A stretch of 64,000 nt of DNA from DAINPP01 sp963667315 (GTDB lineage: Bacteria; Thermotogota; Thermotogae; MWEM01), in the NCBI GenBank assembly GCA_963667315.1, contig OY763325.1:682001-746000 (forward strand), given 5' to 3'. This document shows positions 9,483 to 17,515 of the stretch, in pieces. Each line of letters begins with the position of its first letter. Position 1 is the first letter of the stretch. The position numbers and the translations under genes were made by a program. The notes beneath the pieces were generated by a model that was not told the origin of the DNA, did not search any database, and worked only from the letters and a program-made list of their open reading frames with translations.

Positions 9483-10259
9483 ATGATAGAGATCAAAAAT
9501 TTAGATTTTAAATACCACGGGAATAAAAAAAAGACACTTGAAAATATCAATATTGATATTAAGAGTGGTGAGTTCTTTGGAATAATTGGTCCAAACGGAG
9601 CCGGAAAAACAACACTGTTTAAATTAATAATGGGATTTTTAAAACTTCAAAACGGAAGTATAATTATTGATGGCGATAATTTAAAAAATCTCAAGCGAAA
9701 GGAAATTTCAAGAAAGATGTCTGCCGTGATGCAGGATTTCTCGCCTGCATATAGTTTCACAGTAGAAGAAATTGTACATCTCGGGAGAACACCCTATTTA
9801 AGTTTATTTTCAAATGAAAGGGACACGGACTATCAAATCGTTCGACAAGCTTTAAATGAAACAGAATTGCAGGGTTTTGAAAATAAACAATTTTTACATT
9901 TAAGTGGTGGCGAACGACAAAGAGTTTTAATTGCAAAGTGCTTTGCGCAAAAAACACCTGTCATATTGCTGGATGAATTTGTTGCCCATCTTGATATCGG
10001 ACATGTCCAGCAATTGATTAAAAGGGTATTTAAAAAAAATAAAGAGGAAAAAACTACTGTTATCGCGATATTTCATGATATCAACACGGCTTCTTTATAT
10101 TGTGACAGGATAGCTGTTTTAGCTGCTGGTATGATAAACCGGGTTGGAACTCCTGAAGAAATCATCAATCAAAAATTGTTAAATGATGTATATCACGCTG
10201 ATTCATATGTAATTTCGCACAAAAAAGACGGTAAGCCGCAGATAATATTAAACAAATAG
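9483..10259 (+). CDS. Orphan FecE/BtuD-type ABC transporter ATP-binding protein
   Basis: A 258-residue ABC ATPase of the siderophore/heme/cobalamin importer class. Walker A is GPNGAGKT (36-43), the Q-loop is in MQDFSPAYSFTVEE, the signature is LSGGERQR (140-147) and the H-loop is FHDIN. The Walker B end reads LLDEFVAHLD where family members usually have LLDEPTSHLD; the catalytic glutamate is kept, but the proline is replaced by phenylalanine. No permease or binding-protein gene is adjacent. Because the window has a cobamide salvage operon, a corrinoid importer role is plausible but unproven. It may also pair with iron-uptake genes elsewhere. Confidence 0.85.
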   Translation: MIEIKNLDFKYHGNKKKTLENINIDIKSGEFFGIIGPNGAGKTTLFKLIMGFLKLQNGSIIIDGDNLKNLKRKEISRKMSAVMQDFSPAYSFTVEEIVHLGRTPYLSLFSNERDTDYQIVRQALNETELQGFENKQFLHLSGGERQRVLIAKCFAQKTPVILLDEFVAHLDIGHVQQLIKRVFKKNKEEKTTVIAIFHDINTASLYCDRIAVLAAGMINRVGTPEEIINQKLLNDVYHADSYVISHKKDGKPQIILNK

Positions 10260-10283
10260 ATAAAACAATAGAAACACACATAC

Positions 10284-10312
10284 TTAAAAATATAAATAAA
10301 TCATGCTATAAT
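10284..10312 (+). promoter_or_regulatory. Extended -10 promoter for the 134-residue hypothetical gene
   Basis: TGC-TATAAT at 10304-10312 with a poor -35 (TTAAAA at 10284, 17-base spacer). The transcript would begin near 10319, which rules out the ATG at 10314 as a start codon. Confidence 0.65.
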
Positions 10313-10343
10313 TATGCTGATAAAATTGATTAAGAAGGGTTTG

Positions 10344-10748
10344 GTGATTAAATTTAATTCACAAATAATGGAAATAGCAATGGCACTTGTTCTGAGAGCC
10401 CTTATTGTTGGATTAAGTGATAAAGAAAGTATATACGAAAAAGTCTTTGAAGAACTGGAAGAAATGGGGTATGAATTGGCCGACATTGAAGATACACTTG
10501 AAGAGGTGTTTCAGCTTGAGGCGTTCAACGACAACTTGATGTTCCCCTTTCAGGGGTTAAGTCATGTTGTTTTTGATATCTATCTTCCTAACAGGAGAAT
10601 TCCCATTGAACTGCTTTCAGGAGTAGATGATGAATATGTTCGTGAGATGTTCGGAGAACTTTATGCGGGTAAAATCAGCCCGGAAAAATTTGAAATCTCT
10701 TTGGAAATTGGAGAAGATATTGATTTTCAAAACGATGTATTTAATTGA
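10344..10748 (+). CDS. Conserved hypothetical acidic protein, 134 residues
   Basis: I do not recognise this protein with confidence. It is acidic and largely helical in its first half (KVFEELEEMGYELADIEDTL), with a possible weak resemblance to the Smg/DUF494 type. A frame ATG at 10314 lies directly after a -10 box, so I place the start at GTG 10344, preceded at the right distance by AAGAAGGG (10332-10339). The gene has its own promoter and ends 2 bases from the stop of the convergent histidine phosphatase gene. No signal peptide or membrane segment is seen. Confidence 0.6.
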   Translation: MIKFNSQIMEIAMALVLRALIVGLSDKESIYEKVFEELEEMGYELADIEDTLEEVFQLEAFNDNLMFPFQGLSHVVFDIYLPNRRIPIELLSGVDDEYVREMFGELYAGKISPEKFEISLEIGEDIDFQNDVFN

Positions 10749-10750
10749 TA

Positions 10751-11329
10751 TTAGTGATACCAACAAGTCTTAAGAAAATCTGTATTATTCGGGATAGATA
10801 CTTTTTCCCGAATTCTCTTTATCGGGATATTCCTGAGATAACCTGTTAAACATAATATAACCATACCATGAGTCACAACTGCAACCTTTTTACCCGGAAA
10901 TTTACCCAAAATTTTTTTAATTCCCTTTATTGAGCGGTTTTGTATTTCAAAATAAGTTTCTGCACCTTGCAATTTGAAAAGATGTGGCCTTTCTTTATGC
11001 GTATCATATTCCACATTAAATTCTTTCAATACATCCTCAAGAAGCATTCCTTCCCAATTTCCAAAAGCTGCCTCATTAAATTCAATAAACTCGTAGATAT
11101 TACGTTCTTCACCCATTTCTTCAAGTGCATATTGTAAAGTCTCTTTCGTTCTTTTTAAACCGGATGTTATAAAAACATCCGGTTTGAGTAATTTTATTTT
11201 TTCAGCCATTTTTCTAGCTTGTAAAATTCCCAAATCAGAAAGATCGCTGTTCTTTTGTCCCTGGAATCGTTTTTGCTCATTCCAAAGGGTTTGAGCATGA
11301 CGAAACAGATATATCTCGGTTGTTGTCAT
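10751..11329 (-). CDS. Histidine phosphatase family protein (PGM-like/CobC-like)
   Basis: A 192-residue branch-1 histidine phosphatase. The phosphohistidine motif is LFRHAQTLWNEQKRFQGQ near residue 10, in place of the common RHGET. The second catalytic histidine is in VVTHGMVILCL. It ends the four-gene - strand set and overlaps rdgB by 4 bases (ATGA). Such enzymes hydrolyse small phosphoesters; members named CobC dephosphorylate alpha-ribazole-phosphate or adenosylcobalamin-phosphate. The window has CobU and CobS but no other CobC candidate, so that role is possible, but the rdgB neighbourhood does not support it specifically. Confidence 0.85.
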   Translation of the reverse strand: MTTTEIYLFRHAQTLWNEQKRFQGQKNSDLSDLGILQARKMAEKIKLLKPDVFITSGLKRTKETLQYALEEMGEERNIYEFIEFNEAAFGNWEGMLLEDVLKEFNVEYDTHKERPHLFKLQGAETYFEIQNRSIKGIKKILGKFPGKKVAVVTHGMVILCLTGYLRNIPIKRIREKVSIPNNTDFLKTCWYH

Positions 11330-11931
11330 TTGATATAACCCTCATTTACAAGTTTATCCTTTAATAGCTTAAAAGCACGCGCTCGATGACTGAATGAATT
11401 TTTAACCGTTTCAGGCAATTCGCCAAATGTTTTTTCAAACCCTTCCGGGATAAAGATTGGATCATAACCAAAACCGTCTTTTCCTTGTATTTCCTTTGAA
11501 ATATGTCCTTTGACAATCCCTTCAGCTAATATTTTTTTGTTTTCCAACGGATCATAAAAACAGGCTACCGTTCTGAATTGAGCAGAGCGTTCTTCTTCTG
11601 TTTTATATTCTTTCATTAAAGTCAATATTTTATCCATCTTTTCTTCATAGCTGTTATCCACCATGAATCTTGCACTTTTAACCCCCGGGAAATAGTCAAG
11701 AGATTTAATTTCAAGCCCTGAATCGTCTGCAACTGTTAAAAAACCAAAATAACAAGCTGCTTCAACCGCTTTTTTCATTGCGTTTTCCTCAAAAGTTTCT
11801 CCGGTCTCTTCCACTTCCCACTTTTCACTGAAATCTCTTATATGTTTAAAAGGAATATTTGGAACTATTTTTGAAATTTCTTCTACTTTATGTTTATTCA
11901 TCGTCGCCAGTAAGAGCACTCTTGTCATCAC
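11326..11931 (-). CDS. rdgB: XTP/dITP pyrophosphatase (RdgB/HAM1)
   Basis: This 201-residue house-cleaning enzyme hydrolyses non-canonical purine triphosphates (ITP, dITP, XTP) to monophosphates and pyrophosphate. The family motifs are LLATMNKHKVEEI near the N-terminus (usually TGN or TNN), TVADDSGLEI with the catalytic aspartate, PGVKSARF, GKDGFGYDPIF, and SHRARA near the C-terminus. The start overlaps the 3' end of the methyltransferase gene by 38 bases, and the stop overlaps the next start by 4 bases, so translation is coupled. Confidence 0.95.
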   Translation of the reverse strand: MMTRVLLLATMNKHKVEEISKIVPNIPFKHIRDFSEKWEVEETGETFEENAMKKAVEAACYFGFLTVADDSGLEIKSLDYFPGVKSARFMVDNSYEEKMDKILTLMKEYKTEEERSAQFRTVACFYDPLENKKILAEGIVKGHISKEIQGKDGFGYDPIFIPEGFEKTFGELPETVKNSFSHRARAFKLLKDKLVNEGYIK

Positions 11932-13054
11932 CTTTCTTTGGTTTAGGCCCCCAGAAAAAATAAAGCCAAGTCTTTAACCCACTATTTAAAATCCATTTTT
12001 TCTTTGAAGCTTTCATATCGAAAGCTTTCTCAGCTTGTTCATGCGAAGTGTAAATAAAATAGGACCAATCCGGAAGGTCATTTTTAAAATGTTTCATCTG
12101 CTGATAAAGTTTGAAGGCAGCTTCTTTATCGTTCAACCTTTCTCCAAATGGGGGGTTTGTTAATATATAACCATATTTTGTATTCCTTTTTAATTGCTCC
12201 ATCGGTTGCTGTTCAAAACTACAATAATCTGAAATCCTAGCTGATACTGCATTCTTTTCTGCATATTGAATCATTATTGAAGATGTATCATAACCTTTTA
12301 AAACTGCATCTGTTCTTTTTATCATTTTTCTTGCATCACGACGCTCGTTGTTAATCAGGTTCTTATCAATCAAATCCCATTCTTCAAAAAGAAAAGAACG
12401 ATATAATCCCGGAGCTTGTTTTCTTGCAATCATAGCCGCTTCAAGAATGATTGTTCCAGAACCACAAAATGGGTCTATCAGTTCAATATTCTCATTCCAA
12501 CGTGATAAACTCAACAATCCCGCAGCTATTGTTTCCCTCAAGGGAGCTTTACCGGATAGTGTTCTGTAACCTCTCATATGAAGGCCTTTTCCAGAAGTTT
12601 CCAGTGCAACCGTAACATTATTTTTTCTGATGTAAATATGAACTGGAAATTCTTTACCCGACATCGGCATCCGGTTCAAAGAATAAGATTGACATAATTT
12701 TGATAGAATGGCTTTTTGAGCAACTGATTGTGTAATTCTGATACTCTTCAATTCAGATTTTTTTATTTTAACTCTGGAAATTGACAGTTTGGCATTTTTA
12801 GGGAGTATACTTTTCCAATCATATTTAAAGAGATTATCATACAGTTCGTCAGATGTAAATGCCTGGAACTCATCCAACACTATAAACACTCTCTCAGCAG
12901 TTCTAAGCCAGAGATTTGTCCTGATAACATCTCTTTCTTCTCCCTCAAATAAAGCTTTCCCATCACTTGAATCTATAACATTCAAACCTAATTCTTTTAT
13001 TTCATGTGCCAGAGGACTTTCTAAACCTGCTGTACAGGTTGCCATTAATTTCAT
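11894..13054 (-). CDS. THUMP-domain RNA (guanine-N2) methyltransferase, RlmL-N/YpsC type
   Basis: A 386-residue protein with an N-terminal ferredoxin-like/THUMP region (about 1-155) and a Rossmann methyltransferase domain. The SAM motif is LIDPFCGSGTIILEA (195-202 core), and the catalytic NPPFGERL motif lies near residue 300. This is the architecture of the N-terminal half of RlmL, and of Bacillus YpsC, which methylates guanine-N2 in 23S rRNA. It overlaps the HEAT gene by 4 bases (ATGA) and rdgB by 38. The exact target nucleotide is not predictable here. Confidence 0.88.
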   Translation of the reverse strand: MKLMATCTAGLESPLAHEIKELGLNVIDSSDGKALFEGEERDVIRTNLWLRTAERVFIVLDEFQAFTSDELYDNLFKYDWKSILPKNAKLSISRVKIKKSELKSIRITQSVAQKAILSKLCQSYSLNRMPMSGKEFPVHIYIRKNNVTVALETSGKGLHMRGYRTLSGKAPLRETIAAGLLSLSRWNENIELIDPFCGSGTIILEAAMIARKQAPGLYRSFLFEEWDLIDKNLINNERRDARKMIKRTDAVLKGYDTSSIMIQYAEKNAVSARISDYCSFEQQPMEQLKRNTKYGYILTNPPFGERLNDKEAAFKLYQQMKHFKNDLPDWSYFIYTSHEQAEKAFDMKASKKKWILNSGLKTWLYFFWGPKPKKGDDKSALTGDDE

Positions 13055-13725
13055 TTTTTCCCCTCCAGAATTTTCTTCAACATTATTTTACCGTATGGAT
13101 CTTTTTCAAGTAATTCATAAAATTCTTTTCTCAAATTAATCAATCGCTTAATGGCATTTTCTACCATTACTTTCTCATTGGTCCCTAACCACTTGAATTG
13201 GCTTATCTTAAGCAAGTCATAAAGTGCTCGGGGATTTTCAATATATGAAAAAGTCATAATCAACTGTCCGATCATTTCTTCAGTGAAATCATCATCAAAA
13301 GCGAGTAATTCAAGAAGATCAAGATATTTTTCTCCTCCGCCTAATTTTGCAATTGACTCATAGATAACAAGATGCGCTTTTTCATCATCATATAGCGGGA
13401 GAAAAGCTTCAATGAGAGAAATCTCCCGTTTTGATCCAATCTCACCCATAACATCAATAATCATCAAAATCGTAGTTCTAAAAGCCGCTTCTTTGTATTC
13501 ACGAGGCTGGTTCTCAAATTTTTTCTTTTCATCTATCAGATATTTTTTTAGAACATAGTAGGATTCAATCCCGATGTTAATGACAGTCTCCTGAACAAGT
13601 TCAAGTAATTCATGATCATCTTCATTGGAATTCATGACCTCTATCAGAGAGGGGATTGCTTCTGCACCTTTCTCTGAGACGATTCTGTTTATCAATTCAT
13701 ATTTTTTTTCATCAAATCCCTGCAT
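13051..13725 (-). CDS. HEAT-repeat protein, unknown function
   Basis: A 224-residue all-helical acidic protein with repeating amphipathic helix pairs (GAEAIPSLIEVMN, GIESYYVLKKYL, SLIEAFLPLYDDEKAHLVIYES) typical of HEAT or Armadillo repeats. There is no catalytic motif, signal peptide or membrane helix. It heads the - strand operon with the RNA methyltransferase, overlapping by 4 bases, so it may be a protein-protein adaptor acting with that enzyme. I do not assign a function. Confidence 0.7.
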   Translation of the reverse strand: MQGFDEKKYELINRIVSEKGAEAIPSLIEVMNSNEDDHELLELVQETVINIGIESYYVLKKYLIDEKKKFENQPREYKEAAFRTTILMIIDVMGEIGSKREISLIEAFLPLYDDEKAHLVIYESIAKLGGGEKYLDLLELLAFDDDFTEEMIGQLIMTFSYIENPRALYDLLKISQFKWLGTNEKVMVENAIKRLINLRKEFYELLEKDPYGKIMLKKILEGKK

Positions 13726-13757
13726 TTTTACCTCTTTTCATATTTAAATTGCTTTTG

Positions 13758-13766
13758 ATTATAGCA
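13758..13766 (-). promoter_or_regulatory. Extended -10 promoter of the HEAT/methyltransferase operon
   Basis: The - strand reads TGC-TATAAT (13766 to 13758), 33 bases before the HEAT start. The -35 region is poor (TATTGA) and overlaps the T-run side of the liv operon terminator, so the liv terminator and this promoter are packed together. Confidence 0.6.
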
Positions 13767-13784
13767 TAGTCAATTTTATTTCAA

Positions 13785-13816
13785 TAAAAAACGGGCGCAT
13801 TTCAATAATACGCCCG
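13785..13816 (-). terminator. Terminator of the liv operon
   Basis: The stem CGGGCG (13792-13797) with CGCCCG (13811-13816) is followed on the - strand by TTTTTTATTG. It lies 42 bases after the livF stop. Confidence 0.8.
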
Positions 13817-13857
13817 AATTTTAAGGAAGGTTTTATTGGTTGGTTCTTGTTGCTGAA

Positions 13858-14586
13858 TTACATTCCGAGATAAGCTTTTTGTACCTCTGGGTTTGAAAGG
13901 AGTAACGTTGCATCCCCTTCAAGTTTTATTTCTCCCGTTTCCAGAACATAGGCGTTATCTGAAATATTTAATGCAGAAGCGGCATTTTGTTCAACGAGCA
14001 AAATAGTAACTCCGTCTTCTTTGTTGATTTTTTTTATAACTTCAAAAACTTCTTTTACCAGAAGTGGTGCAAGCCCCAATGATGGTTCATCTAACATCAT
14101 CAATTTCGGATTCGTCATAAGACCCCGACTTATCGCAAGCATTTGCTGTTCTCCACCTGAAAGAGTTCCTCCCGGTTGATTTATCCTTTCTTTTAGCCTT
14201 GGAAAAAGATTAAAAACCCAATCCAAATCTTTGTTAATGCCCTCTTTATCTTTCCTGTTATAAGCACCCATTATAAGGTTTTCCCGTACAGTTAATCCGG
14301 AGAAAATCCGTCTGCCTTCAGGGACATGTACAATTCCCATCTGTGTTATAAGATGTGCCGGTTTATTTGTAATATCTTTTCCTCTGAATTTAATTTTCCC
14401 TTTTCGTACTTTTTCGAGACCACTGATAGTTGATAAAGTGGATGTTTTACCGGCTCCATTAGCACCAATCAAAGTGATAATCTTCCCTTCCGGAACTTTA
14501 ATATTTATATTTTTTACTGCTTCAATGGGGCCATAATTAATGTTTATATCTTCAAGTTCAAGCATTAAATCAGATGACATTGACAT
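13858..14586 (-). CDS. livF: Branched-chain amino-acid ABC transporter ATPase LivF
   Basis: A 242-residue ABC ATPase of the LivF type: Walker A GANGAGKT, VHVPEGRRIFSGLTVRENL after the Q-loop, signature LSGGEQQML, Walker B LMMLDEPSLGLAPLL. It works with LivG at the cytoplasmic face of the LivHM permease. A frame extends to 14616, but a GAGGAG site (complement of 14594-14599) sits 7 bases before the ATG at 14586, and family proteins start here, so I chose 14586. The gene overlaps the livG stop by 17 bases. It is the last gene of the operon. Confidence 0.95.
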   Translation of the reverse strand: MSMSSDLMLELEDININYGPIEAVKNINIKVPEGKIITLIGANGAGKTSTLSTISGLEKVRKGKIKFRGKDITNKPAHLITQMGIVHVPEGRRIFSGLTVRENLIMGAYNRKDKEGINKDLDWVFNLFPRLKERINQPGGTLSGGEQQMLAISRGLMTNPKLMMLDEPSLGLAPLLVKEVFEVIKKINKEDGVTILLVEQNAASALNISDNAYVLETGEIKLEGDATLLLSNPEVQKAYLGM

Positions 14587-15424
14587 GCTTCCACTCCTCA
14601 CCAAGATAAGCTTCAATCACTTTTGGGTTGCTCCTTATTCCCTCAGGAGTTCCCATTGCTATCTCTCTGCCGTAATCAAGAACAACTATTCTTTCACAAA
14701 GATTCATGACAAATTTCATGTCATGCTCGATTAAAAATACGGTCACGTTGAAATCATCTCTGATTTTCGTAACAAGATTCATCAACGCAACCGATTCGGA
14801 GGGATTCATGCCTGCTGCCGGTTCGTCCAAAAGCAGCAGTTTTGGTGTTGTTGCAAGTGCTCTTGCTATTTCAAGCTTTCGCTGCTCGCCATAAGGTAAT
14901 GATCCAGCCAATTCATCCCGATATTTGATCATTCCAAGTTTTTCAAGGATGTATTCAGCTTTCTCTCTTTGTTCCTTTTCTTTTTTTGAATAACCTGCTT
15001 TGAAGATGGATTTCCATAGCCATAGAAAAGATGCCCCTTTTTTCTCCCTGTTCCATCTCTTTAAAACTCTATCCGGACCAGTGTTGACTAATTCATGATG
15101 CATTGAAACCTGAAGATTTTCCAAAACCGTCATTGTTTTAAATAATCTTATATTCTGAAAAGTTCTGGCAATTCCAAAATGAGTTATATAATGTGATTGG
15201 AAACCATCTATTCTTTTTTCTTCTATGAGTACTTTCCCAAAAGTGGGATGATATACACCTGTAACGACGTTAAAAACCGTTGTTTTTCCGGCTCCATTAG
15301 GTCCAATTAATCCTAGTATTTCTCCTTTTTGGATTTCAACGTTGAAGTCTTCAACTGCCGTGAGTCCACCAAATTTCATCGTAATATTGTCCAATTTTAA
15401 TAGATAATCATTTTTCTTCAACAT
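14570..15424 (-). CDS. livG: Branched-chain amino-acid ABC transporter ATPase LivG
   Basis: A 284-residue ABC ATPase with the LivG hallmarks: Walker A GPNGAGKTTVFN, HFGIARTFQNIRLFKTMTV, signature LPYGEQRKLEIARAL (the LivG variant of LSGGQ), Walker B LLLLDEPAAGMNPSE and the HDMKFV H-loop. LivG forms the ATPase heterodimer with LivF. It overlaps livM by 17 bases and livF by 17 bases, which indicates tight translational coupling. Confidence 0.96.
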   Translation of the reverse strand: MLKKNDYLLKLDNITMKFGGLTAVEDFNVEIQKGEILGLIGPNGAGKTTVFNVVTGVYHPTFGKVLIEEKRIDGFQSHYITHFGIARTFQNIRLFKTMTVLENLQVSMHHELVNTGPDRVLKRWNREKKGASFLWLWKSIFKAGYSKKEKEQREKAEYILEKLGMIKYRDELAGSLPYGEQRKLEIARALATTPKLLLLDEPAAGMNPSESVALMNLVTKIRDDFNVTVFLIEHDMKFVMNLCERIVVLDYGREIAMGTPEGIRSNPKVIEAYLGEEWKHVNVI

Positions 15425-16496
15425 CTACACCCCTCTTACTGAACTTATCGAATATATTGTAAAGTGAATTCCAGGTCAGTTCCTTTCTCCCCATTATTCC
15501 TTTCTGCCAGAAGATCATTATAATAATGAACAATGCAGAAAAGACAAGCATTCTCATTCCGGAAATTCCAGGAATCGTTAATCCGAAAATGATCATATCG
15601 GATTCCACAAATCTTAAAAGCTCTGATAAGACTACAAATAGACCAGCTCCAATCACTGCACCCGATAAGCTTCCGAGTCCACCGAGAACAATCATTATCA
15701 GAATGTTAAACGTCAAAGTGATCCCAAGAGTTGTCGGTTTAGGATCAATTGACGTCAGCCAATGTGCATATAAAGATCCTGAAACTCCTGCAAAAAAACC
15801 ACTGATGACAAACGATGTTAATTGGTGTTTAAAGACGTTAATGCCCATCGATTTTGCAGCAATCGGATCATCTCGTATCGCTCTTAACGCACGTCCATAA
15901 GAACTCTTTACAAAACTTCCGATAACAAGTAATGTGATTAAAACCCACCCCCAGGTCCACCATACATTCGTATAAGAAGGAATCCCCTTTAGCCCAAGTG
16001 AGCCATTTGTTACCTTACTCCAATTCAGTAAAACTATTCGGATAATTTCTGCAAAACCAAGTGTTGTGATTGCAAGATAATCGCCAGCAAGTCTCATAGA
16101 AGGCCATCCAACAACAAAAGCCATTATAGCTGCAAATATTCCTCCAATGATCGTTGCCCATAAAAAAGGCATACTGGAAAGCATCTCTGTATTTAACGGA
16201 AACGCTACGCCGGTTAAAATAAATGATGCCTCTTTTTGTTGAATTGTCATTGTCAATATTGAAGAGGTATAAGCGCCGATAGCAATAAATCCAGCATGAC
16301 CAAGTGAAAGCATACCTGAAACACCATTAACAAGCGTCAAACTGATTGCCATTATAGAGAAAATACCAACGAGTGATACGATTCTGACAAAATAACTGTT
16401 CAGATTTTGTTCGGCGGAAGCCAACAATACGCAAAATAGCGCTATAAAAATAATTGTAAATATAATTTGTGTTTTTATACATAATTTTTTCTTCAT
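15408..16496 (-). CDS. livM: Branched-chain amino-acid ABC transporter permease LivM
   Basis: A 362-residue polytopic membrane protein with about nine or ten hydrophobic helices. The family segments are TLVNGVSGMLSLGHAGFIAIGAY near the N-terminal third, LAITTLGFAEIIRI, and the EAA-like cytoplasmic loop GRALRAIRDDPIAAKSMGIN that contacts the ATPases. The C-terminal conserved run is IVLGGLGSLSGAVIGA. It forms the membrane channel with LivH, which lies 4 bases upstream. Confidence 0.95.
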   Translation of the reverse strand: MKKKLCIKTQIIFTIIFIALFCVLLASAEQNLNSYFVRIVSLVGIFSIMAISLTLVNGVSGMLSLGHAGFIAIGAYTSSILTMTIQQKEASFILTGVAFPLNTEMLSSMPFLWATIIGGIFAAIMAFVVGWPSMRLAGDYLAITTLGFAEIIRIVLLNWSKVTNGSLGLKGIPSYTNVWWTWGWVLITLLVIGSFVKSSYGRALRAIRDDPIAAKSMGINVFKHQLTSFVISGFFAGVSGSLYAHWLTSIDPKPTTLGITLTFNILIMIVLGGLGSLSGAVIGAGLFVVLSELLRFVESDMIIFGLTIPGISGMRMLVFSALFIIIMIFWQKGIMGRKELTWNSLYNIFDKFSKRGVDVEEK

Positions 16497-16500
16497 AACA

Positions 16501-17442
16501 TCACACCTTAACCAATTCTTTCTTACCCATGATACCTGAAGGTTTAAAAGAAAGAAGAACGATTAGGATGATAAAGGCAAAAGCATCTCGATACCCTGCC
16601 ATCTGAGGCATCATTCCAACAGCAAGTATTTCAATAAGACCAAGTATTAATCCTCCTATAACAGCTCCTGATACTGAACCAACACCACCAATAACAGCTG
16701 CAACAAAAGCTTTTAAACCTGGCATGAAGCCTATCATCGGCCAAACCTGTGGATATTTGCCAACCCACATAATCCCACCGATTGCGGCAAGTGCAGAGCC
16801 TAATGCAAAAGTCATACCGATTATTCTGTCAACACTAATCCCCATAAGCGCTACCGCTTTTGTATCCATTGAAACTGCTCTCATAGCCATTCCTGCTTTT
16901 GTACGATAAAGGATGAACCATAGGGTGACAAACGTGACCGCCGTTACTGCAAATGTTATTAGTGTTATACTAGGAATTCTCACTGCGTTAATGACAATCT
17001 CTCTTCCGCGTTTTTCAATTATTTCTCCGCCGATTGTAAATATTTTATTGAAAAAATCCGGATACACCCTTCTGAAAGATTCCGGTATCCCACCAAACAA
17101 TACAATTGCAAGGCTCTGAATAAACATTGAAACACCTATAGCTGTTATCAAAGCTGAAATCCTCGGTGCATTTCTTAATGGTTTATATGCGATTTTATCA
17201 ACTAGCATCCCTAATAAGGCACCACCGGCTATTCCAACTATCATTCCTAGCCACCAGGGCATTCCGGCACCTGTTATGGCATAGAATGTAAAAAAAATTG
17301 ACATCATGAATATTTCTCCATGTGCGAAATTAATCAATTTAAGAATTCCGTACACCATCGTATACCCTACAGCAATTAGCGCATATAGCAAGCCGAGACT
17401 TAATCCGTTAATCAATAACTGTATAAAAACTTCAACCTTCAC
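16501..17442 (-). CDS. livH: Branched-chain amino-acid ABC transporter permease LivH
   Basis: A 313-residue membrane protein of the LivH type, starting MKVEVFIQLLINGLSLGLLYALIAVGYTMVYG... with the family's GILKLINFAHGEIFM motif. A cytoplasmic ATPase-contact loop (GMAMRAVSMDTKAVALMGI) and VIGGVGSVSGAVIGG follow. It pairs with LivM. A stem-loop in the 73-base gap separates it from livJ, consistent with the binding protein being made in excess of the permease. Confidence 0.95.
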   Translation of the reverse strand: MKVEVFIQLLINGLSLGLLYALIAVGYTMVYGILKLINFAHGEIFMMSIFFTFYAITGAGMPWWLGMIVGIAGGALLGMLVDKIAYKPLRNAPRISALITAIGVSMFIQSLAIVLFGGIPESFRRVYPDFFNKIFTIGGEIIEKRGREIVINAVRIPSITLITFAVTAVTFVTLWFILYRTKAGMAMRAVSMDTKAVALMGISVDRIIGMTFALGSALAAIGGIMWVGKYPQVWPMIGFMPGLKAFVAAVIGGVGSVSGAVIGGLILGLIEILAVGMMPQMAGYRDAFAFIILIVLLSFKPSGIMGKKELVKV

Positions 17443-17461
17443 AACAACACCCCTTTAAAAG

Positions 17462-17497
17462 AATCATGCCCTCGCCCTCCGAGACTTGGGCATGATT
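17462..17497 (-). other. Intercistronic stem-loop between livJ and livH
   Basis: A 10-bp perfect stem, AATCATGCCC (17462-17471) with GGGCATGATT (17488-17497), lies just after the livJ stop. The following - strand bases (CTTTTAAAG) are a weak U-tract, so it is more likely an mRNA 3'-end stabiliser or partial terminator than a full stop. Confidence 0.65.
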
Positions 17498-17515
17498 TTC
17501 AAATTCATTTAGATT

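Noticed and set aside
10314..10343. ATG at 10314 as the start of the small hypothetical gene
   Set aside because: It lies directly after the -10 box, upstream of or at the expected transcription start, and has no ribosome site; GTG 10344 does.
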